Shown: positions 31,563 to 41,889 of the stretch, in pieces
How the letters are laid out: each line of letters begins with the position of its first letter
How positions within the stretch are numbered: the stretch's first letter is position 1
Origin: Agriotes lineatus
Lineage: Eukaryota; Arthropoda; Insecta; Coleoptera; Elateridae
Assembly: GCA_940337035.1 (NCBI GenBank)
Contig: OW679202.1
Coordinates: forward strand, 49,245,763 to 49,309,762
DNA length: 64,000 nt
Reading direction: 5' to 3'
Notes under the pieces: generated by a model
Told to the model about the DNA's origin: nothing
Seen by the model: the letters and a program-made list of their open reading frames with translations, nothing else
The model's database searches: none
Made by a program: the position numbers and the translations under genes

Positions 31563-33112
31563 GCTGTATCTTCTCAATATAAAGGCAATATCTTGATATC
31601 TCCTTTAATTCTGAAGTTGGCCCTGGTTATACTGTACGAAGGATCTGCAGGTTCGACAGAGAAACAATTCCAGTCTGTTTTGCAATTTTCCAGGCAAAAA
31701 TCCGAAGTGCGAGAGAAATACAAGACACATTTAGAGTATTTGTTGGTAAATAACTGTTATATGGGCAATACACTGATAATGATGCTTGGTTTACAGGACA
31801 ACAGGAAACACTATGTGCTAAGTATAGGAACGAGCTTGTTCCTAGATTCTTCGGTTAGTCCAAATCAGCATTATGCCGCGACTATTAAGAGCGCTTATGA
31901 CACCGACATACAACCAACAAATTTTTCAAGTGCTATTGATGCTAGTCATATCATAAACTCTTGGGTGGATATTCTTACCAACGGACGAATTAAAGAATTA
32001 GTTAGTGCTGGTAATAGTTCCACAAGTAGTTCCCTTTGTTTCACATTTATTGCTATTTATTTTTAGAGGAAATTAATAGCGAAGATTTGTTAGTCGTTGC
32101 TAATGCAGTGTACTTCAAAGGCAGATGGCGCCGCCAATTTCCTAAAAGCAATACCCACTATGGAGGATTTTATGTAACCCCCACCACTGTAGTAACAGTT
32201 CCTTACATGGCTCTTACGGACACATTTTATTACGGAGAATCGAAAGAGTTAGATTCGAAAATATTAAGGTTGCCGTATAAGGTGAGGAATGCTAATTTAG
32301 TTTTTAAATTCGCAACTAAAGTTTTAATTTTAGGGAAAACACTTTTCACTGTTTATGTTGCTGCCGCACTCTAAGGGAGGTTTGCCAGATTTAATAAAAA
32401 GCGTGAATTTGGCTACATTGAAAAAACAGTTGTATCTTATGGACGAAAGGACAGTAGATGTTGTTATACCAAAATTCAAATTTGACTTTACTTCCACCTA
32501 TTCAAAGGTTTTACAAGATGTGCGTATAGTTTAAATTTGTTATCCGCAATTTTGCTCTATGATTTCTTTCAGTTTGGTTTAACCACGATATTTTCCAACA
32601 CTGCCAGCTTTCCCGGTATTGCTAGAGGAGCGAGCTTAGGTACGAAATGGCTTTTTGTAAACGACATAAGACAAAGAGCGGAAATCGAAGTGAATGAAGA
32701 AGGCAGTACAGCATACGCGTCTACAGGTAGTGCTACTTTCGTAAGCGATTTTGAACATTATTATATTAATCGAATCTCAGTTGCAGCCATTCAGTTGGGA
32801 AATAAGTTTGGAGATGCTAAACTTAGTTTCAACGCAACACATCCTTTCTTGATATTCATAGAAGACCAAATCACAGGCACTATTCTTTTCGCTGGAAAAG
32901 TGGAGAATCCTTTGCAATCCGATACTTTACCTTCACGTTTTGTGAACAGTAATGCAGATCCAAAGCGAGCAACTACCGAGCCAGTAACCACAGCGTCAGT
33001 AACCCCAGCGTCAGTAACCACAGCATCAGTAACCACAACGCCAATAACCACAAAGCCAGGTAGGTTTCCAATGACTGGTAAAGTGAATATAACTTCTCAA
33101 TATACCGGGTGA
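31563..33112 (+). CDS. Serpin exons 3-8: serpin core, reactive-centre loop and Thr-rich tail
   Basis: Exons: 31563-31745, 31797-32010, 32067-32281, 32334-32519, 32573-32740 and 32795-33112, with introns of 51, 56, 52, 53 and 54 bp. All have GT-AG ends and matching phases (0,1,0,0,0). With exons 1-2 the product is ~486 residues. Family marks: GNILISPLILKLALVILYEGSAGST (helix A/strand 6B to helix C region), NAVYFKGRW, LPYKGKHFSLFMLLPH, VVIPKFKFD, hinge EVNEEGSTAYASTG with Gly P15 and small residues as in inhibitory serpins, and FNATHPFLIFIEDQITGTILFAGKV. Inhibitory serpins trap serine proteases by loop insertion; in insects they restrain haemolymph cascades. If the last intron is removed the loop reads ATFLGNKFGDAK, so Lys may be P1 (trypsin-like target, inferred). 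Oddities: a ~65-residue Thr-rich tail after the core and a stop codon inside a transposon end. No frame damage, so probably active. Confidence 0.85.
32741..32794 (+). other. 54-nt in-frame segment in the reactive-centre loop, probable intron
   Basis: Starts GTAAGC and ends CCATTCAG, both good splice signals, with a branch-like TTAAT inside. Its length fits the gene's other short introns (51-56 nt), it starts and ends in phase 0, and it has no stop. Kept, it inserts 18 residues and makes the loop too long for a serpin. Removed, the distance from hinge Gly to the HPF motif becomes normal (29 residues). Confidence 0.65.
32984..33058 (+). repeat. Five 15-bp repeats encoding VTTAS-like pentapeptides
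   Basis: Units GTAACCACAGCGTCA, with variants, are repeated five times in the serpin tail without gaps. The encoded Thr/Ser-rich stretch (VTTAS, VTPAS, VTTAS, VTTTP, ITTKP) is the sort that is O-glycosylated in secreted proteins. Slippage at such repeats makes length differences between alleles likely. Confidence 0.8.
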
Positions 33113-33913
33113 CAATGAGATCAGGGCCATGTCTCTATCTCCTTTACTCATCAACGGATTTGAATGAGACTTGTTACAAGGATAATAAACATTATTTTGA
33201 GTTGAGAGACAGATATAATCAAAGTGGCCGACTTCCGGTTTCACCGGAAATGTCAGTAACTTTGATATCTTAAACGGGTTGTTCTGTATATTTTATGTGT
33301 TTCCGAATCTACGACTCAAATTACATACGGCAGTGTTAATTTGCTTAAGTATTTTCCAAAAATATTTTAATCAGTAATTAAACATTTTTCCGTTTTATAT
33401 AAAGATCAAGTGCTGCATGATGCATATCGTTAGATTGGTAATTACATTTTATATCTAATGGAACGATGGCCCTTGGTAGGTGCTATTTAAAAAACTGACT
33501 TTTTCTCAAAAAACAAGTTTAGCAAATTTTATTCCTTAATGGACGATTTGTTATTGATGAAATTAATAAAAATTGTATTATTAATAAGGGTTACCAGTGT
33601 CATTTAGAACACATTTTCTCCAATCACTGCCTTCGATCTAAAAAAATAAAATTTCAAAAAGATAATTTTTTCTTCAGTAAAATTAAAATTTAGCAAAGGT
33701 ATCGTATGTAATTTGACCTGTGCATTCCAGAAAATCTAAAATATATAGGGTAATCCATTTAAAAATCAAAGTTAATAGCACTTCCGGTAAGACCGTAAAT
33801 TGACTACTATATCTATCGGTTCATCAGAAATTATGTCTAGTATCCACATATGAAATTTTATCCAAATCAATTCATAAATAAAAGAGCATGGCCCTGGTCT
33901 GATTGTCACCCGG
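33105..33913. mobile_element. Foldback element (809 bp) overlapping the serpin stop codon
   Basis: CCGGGTGACAATGAGATCAG at the left end is mirrored by CTGGTCTGATTGTCACCCGG at the right. Homology between the arms continues, diverged, for ~240 bp (shared CAAATTACATACG and TAACTTTGAT). TATA (33101-33104 and 33914-33917) flanks both ends as TA/TATA target duplication. The serpin stop TGA (33110-33112) lies in the left inverted repeat. No coding capacity. Confidence 0.75.
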
Positions 33914-35559
33914 TATACTGAAGATATGACTTACAAGTCACGGTGTTTTGTTTCTTTCCTTATTGCTCGTTTGTCTATATGTGGTGGCAGTTGCTAGTTA
34001 CTATAACAGTCTGTGATTAATATCTGCAATTAGTGATTAATTCTCTTATAATAGAAAGATGTAATAACTCTGGACTCGATAGTTACGCTTTATATACAGA
34101 GAGTTTACTTTATCATGCAATATAAGGTTAATAGTTTTTATAGTTCTACACTACTGTCACAAATATGATAGTAATGTATCAAATTTGTAGGTAATTGGTG
34201 TGTATTTATCATCAATGCTATTTTCCAATAAATTAGCCTACTGTTTAATCTCAAATTAAACAGACTTAAATTTCATTTCCAAATTTAAGAAATCCAGTTC
34301 ATAGGTTTAAAAATGCAAATTTAATTTCACATGCTTTCGTTCAAGAAGTTTAAATGTCACAACTGCAAGTTAACAACCTTGCTGAACGACCTAGTAATAC
34401 GAGTTCACTGTAACATAAATGCATATATCGCGAAAATAAACTTGTTTAAGCTTGCTTGCTGACGGTTATTATGATACTTTATAGCGATGCAGTAAGAATA
34501 AACACTTTGCACTTTCATATAATGCAATTTTAGTAGTTCCTAAGCAAATGTACTTGTATATATAGAGCAATATTTTTATAATAAAAACAATCGGCATTAA
34601 GTGGTTGATTCATTAACATCGAGGTGCTACCCTTCCAAGCCTAAAATTTTGAAGTGTGAGGCTGCACTTCAGGGTAGTTACCAAATATTATCGCCCCTCT
34701 GAGTGGCCTGACTACTTTGTCTTAAAACACGGTTGCAGTCTCAACCATGTGCTCAGAATTAAAGGGACAGAATCAGTGCAAGTAGCGGAATCTTGTTCAG
34801 CCTCCAGAAAATTCTGTTCACTACACATAATTAACAAAATATCAAATTTATAATATAACCATTCTTCAAAAATTAACAAGATTGAGCTAACAAAAAACCA
34901 AAGTCTTAATGTAACAAGGTTTCAATAACACTACCATTCTCAGCGAAGCAATATCCTAGTCGCGTGGACAAACCATTGACAGCATTTTGTTACAAGACGA
35001 AAACGTCGTTACGGCATGACTTTGACATCCAAAATACTCAACAGTCCCGATAAAACTTCACAAATCGGAAAATTCTCGGAACCGTTACACCAATTATGTT
35101 ACGATGGGCTGTAACAAAAGTAGCAGACTAAGATTCAGATGGAGAAGGGAAGGATCATTATGACTTTAATTAGGGCTACGACCGGGTAAACGAGATAAAG
35201 ATGTTAATTGCCAGACGCCACCACTTTACTAAATCGATAAAAACACAGGTGTGCTCACCGAGAAAGTGCGAGCGGTGGACCAACCTCGAGCTACGGTCCA
35301 CGTACAGCTGCGTTGAACTTACCTTACTTGCATTTTTCTACAGCTGTCTGAATCCTTTACAGAGAAAAACATCACAAAACACACATACAAACGTCATAAA
35401 TCTACTAAAGGAAAAGACAACTAATTGAAAATGAACTATATCAACGTAGAAATATGTAGATAAACAATGAAAATTAAATGAAATACTCGGCAACGGTTAA
35501 TTTGGTTAATTGTGCAACGTTTAAACTAAATACAGGCAATAAACTTGGCAGCAAACAAT

Positions 35560-35990
35560 CTTTTTTTTAAATTGAGTTTTAACCAAGTCAGCATAATTTG
35601 CTATACATGATATTGTTGTTTAATTATGTGTAGCCTTAATGTCTTTATTGACGTCGATGTTTTGGCTTTCCATCAGTCTTTGGTCGGATGGTGTTACAAC
35701 TTAATTTGAGTTTGTTCGTTGATTATTCACTCATTTTCACTGTTGGTATTGTCTACTGTTATCACTAGATCTTGCGTTCATTTTCTCTTTAGTCCTTTGT
35801 GTAAAGATTGTATACCTATGTTATGATAAGCAACACTGTTGCACTTGTTAACGTTCTTGAAGAATCGTTTATTTGTTGTTTGGATGTACTGCTGTATGGT
35901 GGGATTCTTAGTTCTTCGTGAGTTTGATTGTTTCTTATAAACCATGGTGCTTTTGTTGCGATTCTCAGAACTTTATTTTGGCACATTCGA
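35560..35990 (-). pseudogene. Jockey-type LINE, truncated 3' end
   Basis: From 35990 leftward the minus strand reads QNKVLRIATKAPWFIRNN, then a diverged IPPYSS...INDSSRTLTSATVL, the C-terminal region of Jockey ORF2 proteins. A run of eight T at 35561-35568 on the plus strand is its poly(A) tail. It is 5'-truncated, as is usual for LINE insertions. It lies inside the mariner-like element and so is younger than it. Confidence 0.65.
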
Positions 35991-37099
35991 TCTGGAGTGC
36001 GGAGGATAAAGTAGTGCTAACCTGGTAGAAACTTATTCAACTTTTTATTAATGTGATACCCTCAAGACCCAAAAGCATTAAAAACTTTAATTGCGCAATA
36101 AAACTACTTACACACAATAAATCTTGACGGTAAACAATCAAATCTAATTCAAGGACAGTAACAACAGTTCAAACGCTTAATTTTAAGTCATCAGCAACGC
36201 TACGTTACATGGCGACACTTCAAAAATCACTTCACTGTACATTGTGCGTTTTAAAATTACTACAAAAGACACAGTACCTTTGAGGGGTTCAATTTGCACT
36301 GCTGAGGATGTCCAACGATGCTACACGCCGCTCAAGCGACTGCCGCAAAATACTTGAAGAACTGCGAAAAAAGACCTAGGTTGCTATCTGTCGAGGGATG
36401 TTAAATCTCCAGAGGGTAGAAACGAAGAACGTAATCAACAGACAAGGTTGCGGTACGGTACATGTGACTTCATTAAAAACAATTAGCACAAGAATAACCA
36501 CCCCAAGGCGTCAATCGAAGCTTGCCAACTCCGCAAAACGAGAATTCCTCGGTTAATAACTACACCAAACGTCTCTCAAATAACCAAAAACTAAACCGGT
36601 AACGCCTATACACAGTTTCACTTGAATTCGACGTTGCTCAACGAAGGCAACAGGCCCTCACCGAGCGGAGCAAACAATGACACTTGTTGCCTCTTCCAAG
36701 TCTGGCGATTGAATCCCGAAGCCAAAAAGAACGCGCCCGTGCGTTACTTATCTTACTCCCTCTAACTCACACAGAAACGTGCGGGTTGCGTCATTATTGC
36801 ACCACTTGATGCAACCACGTCCTCGCCCAAAAGCGAGATACCTCGGCAAACAGGTCCATGCATGTACGAAACGGCCGACTATCTGGAGCCAAAAAGCGTG
36901 AAACGTCATTCCTGCGCCAAGTAAATATCTAAATTTAAATCGACGTTGCGCTCAAGATATGATGAAATGAACCGGAAGACATCAATTTGAAATGAACGAA
37001 ATTGAGTTTTAAAACATCGCTAAACTCTCAATTCGGGCCTGGTTTGAAATACAGATGCGAAAAAGAGCTAAATTCAAAAATTGTCCTTACAATTTGTGA

Positions 37100-37830
37100 T
37101 GTGTTCTGAGATATCTCCTGCACTCCAACACTTATCTATTTTTCAACTGCTTTACAGCCATTAGATACTCATTAAATACGGTTGTTTTTAGATAACCCCA
37201 AAGAAAAAAATCTTTTGGTGCCAGATTCGGAGTCCGTGGTGGCCACGGTATTCTCATGTAATGGCCTATTACTCGATGCTGAAACACACGATTCAAAAAT
37301 GTTCTAACGTTTTGGGTACTATAAGCCGGTGTGCCATCCATCTGGTACCAGACTTCGTCAAGAACGATATCCATTTCAATTAGTGCTGGTATTATTCTCT
37401 CTTGAAGCAGTTCCAGATATTTTGGTCCCGTAAGATTTCCATCTATGGAGAACGGGCCCACAATACGATTATTGATCAGTCCAGCCCAAACATACACTTT
37501 CTGAGACCGCTGCGTTTTGGTACTATGAAAAAGATATAAATTCTGTGAAAACTTTTGAACTTTTCATTCTTAAGAAATTTGTGTACGTCTACTGAGCTTC
37601 TACTCACATGAACCAGCTCAGCAAGTCTTCTTGTACTCAGCGTATTATCCTCTTCGATCAGGTCAACAATTGCGCTTTTCATAGCTTCTGTGGGTACTTG
37701 TGATCGGTTTCTCTTTTTATAGTTTGCAACGCAGCCTGTGGTATCAAACTTCGCCATAATTTTTAATATTATTTTCGGGTTGGGGATAGGAGGCTCGGGG
37801 TATGTTTTCAACATTGGAATAACTGAGCTT
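37100..37830 (-). pseudogene. Mariner-like DDE transposase, frameshifted
   Basis: The N-terminal frame (37814-37476) carries a helix-turn-helix type segment: KSAIVDLIEEDNTLSTRRLAELVHVSRSSV. The second frame (37497-37132) has VWAGLINNRIVGPFSIDGNLTG, DEVWYQMDGTPAYSTQNVRTFLN (second catalytic Asp in QMDG), and IPWPPRTPNLAPKDFFLWGYLK, the third-acidic-residue block of this family. The two frames overlap and the first catalytic region is damaged, so the protein cannot be made whole. In an intact relative it would bind the terminal inverted repeats and cut at TA sites. Confidence 0.8.
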
Positions 37831-38209
37831 CTTCTTCAGTTGTGTACATTGTATCAAAGAATTAACTGTGTACAGTGTAATATTAACAATTACAAAGAAT
37901 TTATCTTACTTTTAATGTTGCGCTTTGCTACATTACTGTCATATTTATGACAGTAGTGTGTAACTATAGAAATACTTAATCCTATGTTGCATGATAAAGT
38001 AAATTCTCTGTATTTGCATTAATGTATTTCTACACTATTTGCCGTTTTGTTTTTTTTAGAAGCAGTAAGCCGCATAACATCGTTTGAGTGTCCAAATGCT
38101 CCGATTTGTATTAATAATCTGTTACTACCACTAGATGATTGATTGTACTGTGCAAACGTAATCGTAGATAATTAATTGATCTATTTGTAAATACCAACAA
38201 AAATTAAGA

Positions 38210-38760
38210 CAACTAGATTAGATTTAGATTAGATTTAGGTTCCACGACTGCCATTTGCTGGCATGCGCACGTCAGCCCTTTGGGTTTTTTATCAGCCCAG
38301 GAGTTCTCAAGTTAGCAGGCCGACATCCGTATCTTTTACTAGACTTTTAATGTCCCCTACTAGCTTGCGGTTATCAATAGAGTTGGTGTCCTTTACACTC
38401 GAATGCTGGGCATTCAAAGAGGATATGATAGGCTGTTTCATCATCCTCTTCACATAGTCTGCAAACAGGTTCATCTCTATAGATATTGATCCTGTGAATA
38501 AATTCTCTGAATGCTCCAGTGCCTGTTAGTAGACTGACTACTTGCTTGATTCGAGTTCTGTGCAGTCTCAACAGGGTTTTGGTGGTTTGTGGATTCGGAG
38601 TTTTTAGCAATGTTTTGCAGTGTGTTGCTTGATTGTAGTTTCTCCACCTTAGTTGGTGTGCGGTATTGACCCATTCATTAAAGGCTGAGCCAGCTTGGTT
38701 TTTCTGAATGCTTAGATCAGGTTCTGGACCGGTCATTGCATTACGGGCTTAAGACAACCA
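38210..38760 (-). pseudogene. LINE C-terminal fragment with CCHC motif and TTAGAT-type tail
   Basis: A minus-strand frame (38736-38374) has LLRLHRTRIKQVVSLLTGTGAFREFIHRI and CRLCEEDDETAYHILFECPA, the region after the RNase H domain in I/Jockey-superfamily LINEs (Cys-Cys-His-Cys). The frame continues, shifted, as NRKLVGDIKSLVKDT. At the 3' end (38212-38240) AGATTAGATTTAGATTAGATTTAG is a short tandem tail. It is 5'-truncated near 38760. Confidence 0.7.
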
Positions 38761-41040
38761 ATAAATTTGTGTCATGAGTTTCTGCTCTTGCTTTCTTTGA
38801 GTTTTCTTGTGTCAACGTAGTACACTTCTTGTTGGGTGAAGGAAATTATTTCGTAAGTTCTGTGTCTACTCTTAATTTAACTACATCGGACTAGCAATAA
38901 TGTGACACATCGGGCAGTTGCTATTTCGGGTTCTTAGAGTGAATAAGGTTATGGAAACGAATACCTACAAGGTGCCCATTTTAAATCGTGGCGCCTTAAA
39001 ATTAGAAAACAAACAGCCCATTCTACTTGCAAAATGTGGCTATAATCTTAAAATTAAGATTAAATACACCTTATGCATTAGCACGCCTTGAATTTTTGAA
39101 GTTAGTACATTATTTAGTGTTTAGCTTCAAAAACGTTAGCCAAAAGTTTTCTAATTCTGACAGAGCTCTCATTCTACGATTCTCAGTGTTAGTTGTAGTT
39201 TTAATTAATATTTTTTGTTTGTTTGTAGCGTGTATTTACTGTTTAGGATTCCCGTTTTAGTTTAAATTTATTTTTGTAGTGGACTGTATTCTTCTAGTTG
39301 TGTCATTCTTGTATTCTAACATGTGGTCCACTTTCCCAAAAACCCTAAAATTTTAGAGCCCTCTGGTTCAACCCCGAAAAACGTCCTTCGTTTCTAAAAC
39401 TAATTAGTCTCCATCCTTCGAAGAGTGAACAGCTCTTGCTTGTTGTCGCCGGATAATTCAGTTTGTGCACTTACATTGTTTTCGTCGTAAATGACGTGTA
39501 TATCTTGTATTGGGTGTTCGAATCCTTCCTTCAGCTTTACGAAACCACTCGCCTCCGAGCTCTATATGCACCTGTACCTGGAAAGGATTAAAGGTAAGTG
39601 ACGCAATTTTGTTTGTTTATAGTCCACTTGTCGTTTATTTGTATCGTCGCGTCGCAATTAATCGTTTACTCAGGATCGGACGGCATAGTTCTGTGAAAAG
39701 TGCTTGTCTGTTTACGTTTGATAATCACATAGACACAGGTATCCTAAAATAACAGTTCTTTTACCCCATGTCTTTTGTTTCCAAGCTTGTCGGGGAACGA
39801 CTTTTTAATATTTGTAATGCAAAACCATACTGTAACAATGAAAAATGTACTTAACTTAACTCCGAGCCACAAGCGGGTTTAACAGAAACCTCAACCAATA
39901 CTGAAAAACATGCCAAGCCATCCTACACAAGAAAGAGTTTCCGCAGTAAATCATCGTTTCAAACATCAAGCAATGGTTTTGGAAGCAATAAATGGCAACT
40001 AGTGCAACAAAAAATATGTTTTATCAGTCTCATCAATTCTACATGGAAGGAACCACTTTTAAATTGTTATCAACATTTTCTAAAAACATGAGTATCGATA
40101 TATCAACAAATTCTATCACAGATTCGATAATAATCGCAGCAAGGGTATCTATATCTATCAAACAGAACATAAATTCTGCAAGGAGGAAGGTGCCATGCCA
40201 AGGTGGAATAATGTTTGTAAAGAAACTATAAGAAATTAAAAAAATGATGTTTAACAGGTATCAACGAGAACCTAATATATAATTTAATAGAATTTAAAAA
40301 AAGAGTCCTGAAAACATTACATAGATTCTACAGAGAAATTCAAAATTACACAGACAACTCAAGGGCGGTAATTTCTCTCGTCAAAATAAGAAAAAGGCTT
40401 ATATGACTCCTCGACGTTTTAAGACAGCTACAAACATATCTTACACGATCATGTATGCTGTATTAGATGACCTCGAAAAAAGTTTGTATGAGGTTCGAAA
40501 GGTGTAGTTTATGCAAGGTAGGAGATATATTTTTTATTATATATTTTTACAGTCAGAATTTTTGTTAATTCTGGTTAGATGATAAAAAGGGTTAGAATTC
40601 TCTACATAAATCTCTGAGAGCGATAGTTTTTAAGAAAAGGAAACCTATAGATTAAAATTCGCTACTTCAGGAGTGTAATTCTTCACCCTCCTTGGAGCTG
40701 TAGCTTTCTTAAGATGAATTTTCGGGTCTATGTTTCTAGGAACTTTTTGTCTTGTAACAGGGCAGCAAGGGTAACAAACTTTAAGGGGTGATAGTTCTCA
40801 TCCAAATGAGACAAAAAGTTTACATAAACTTAAGTCCGGAAATGCGTCTAAAGAGAACTGCAGCTCCGAGACGGATAAAATTACTCCTATCTTTAATGTT
40901 CGTACTAAGAAATCGACAGAAAACGTCTACCAAAACCTGAATCTATTTATACCAACCGTTAACAACACCTTACACATTTTCAACCCCCGACATATATTTG
41001 CATCTAACTAAATTTCCCAAAGAGAGCACACCTAGAATAT
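38760..41040. other. Unclassified DNA with short frames
   Basis: The longest frames (39992-40231, 39510-39752 and 39027-39260, all plus) have no recognised domain. Around 39900-40020 and 40280-40400 charged coding-like text appears in changing frames (KPSYTRKSFRSKSSFQTSS; LKTLHRFYREIQNYTDNSRAV), suggesting a decayed element or pseudogene of unknown kind. Confidence 0.4.
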
Positions 41041-41340
41041 AAGACATCGTTAGGTGAGATACTGAACCCAAAGACCACAAACATGCAACGAGATGATACG
41101 ACAGTGAGTGCCCCAGATATCAAACGCCTAAATAAATGCAATATTTTCCTTAAATGGAACAGTTACTGGGTGTCGAGGACGGATAATAAACTCCGATTGA
41201 TCCAAAAAACACTACCCAGGTCTGGTCCTCCACCATTTCTGAGGCGAAACTGGAAGTGGGTTTATCAAGACTGAGGATAGGATACACCAGTATTACTTCC
41301 GACTACCTTCTACAACATGATGGCCAGCTCGTTGGAGACG
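41040..41340 (+). pseudogene. LINE C-terminal scrap (end of RNase H region)
   Basis: DIKRLNKCNIFLKWNSYW...DNKLRLIQKTL (41115-41210) followed in a shifted frame by GLSRLRIGYTSITSDYLLQHDGQL (41260-41330) matches the conserved W..W..DNKLR.I and LSRLRIGHT blocks near the end of RNase H-bearing LINEs. It is too short to assign a clade. The antisense-looking text to 41,700 was not identified. Confidence 0.5.
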
Positions 41341-41889
41341 TTTGCCAAACGAACTAAACTGTTTTACATATTATCTTATATTCTATCTCTGCAATTATAT
41401 CGTCTGCCATTCTACTTATATGGCCGTTCCACTCATCAGGCTTTCTTAATACCAAACTGCCAATGTCTTTTACATTATACTGGCTTCATATTTCCTTATT
41501 TCTAATGTGATTTCATCTGCTTATTCGTGTTATTTTCCGTAGAGTTTACATTTCCAGTTTCCAGCATTTGACATGCCTTAATGGTATCAGGTCTTGATTG
41601 TACACTGTAAATCGTAATAGGTTTTACGACTACTTTGTAAATTTTTACTTTTGATTCTTTTTGTAGGAGTTAGTTGTACCATATAAGTATAGTCGTTTAG
41701 GCATGCGAAATACCCATATAAGAAATATGAATTATGAATTCACGCCACAAAGAAGTTTCAGAGATTATGCAGAAATTATGCCCTCTTTGATTGGTGCACC
41801 ACTTCTCTGGTTAATATACTGGTACTTATTTTGATTTCCTTTTCTTCCTATCCTGTATCCTTTTTTGCAGTGTTTTAATGTCAGTTTTA

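Larger units (their letters stand above)
34097..38010 (-). mobile_element. Tc1/mariner-superfamily element, 3.9 kb, ~80-bp TIRs
   Basis: CAGAGAGTTTACTTTATCAT at 34097 is mirrored by ATGATAAAGTAAATTCTCTG ending at 38010. The inverted ends stay similar for about 80 bp (34097-34178 and 37932-38010) and are flanked by TA. A broken transposase frame reads inward from the right end. Such elements are normally 1.3-2 kb; the extra length comes from later insertions, among them a Jockey 3' fragment at 35560-35990. The long stretch 36,000-37,090 has no recognisable gene. This element begins ~100 bp after the foldback element behind the serpin. Confidence 0.75.

Noticed and set aside
31746..31796. Extra serpin residues encoded by the in-frame 51-nt stretch
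   Set aside because: It has GTAAAT...TTTACAG splice ends and splits a conserved serpin region (THLEYLL / DNRKHYVLSIGT). Removal restores the normal spacing, so I treat it as an intron.
32791..33244. Minus-strand Val/Thr-rich and other frames over the serpin tail
   Set aside because: Antisense of the 15-bp repeat; no support as a gene.
39500..39560. tRNA-like B box GTTCGAATCC
   Set aside because: No A box at the proper distance and no cloverleaf.
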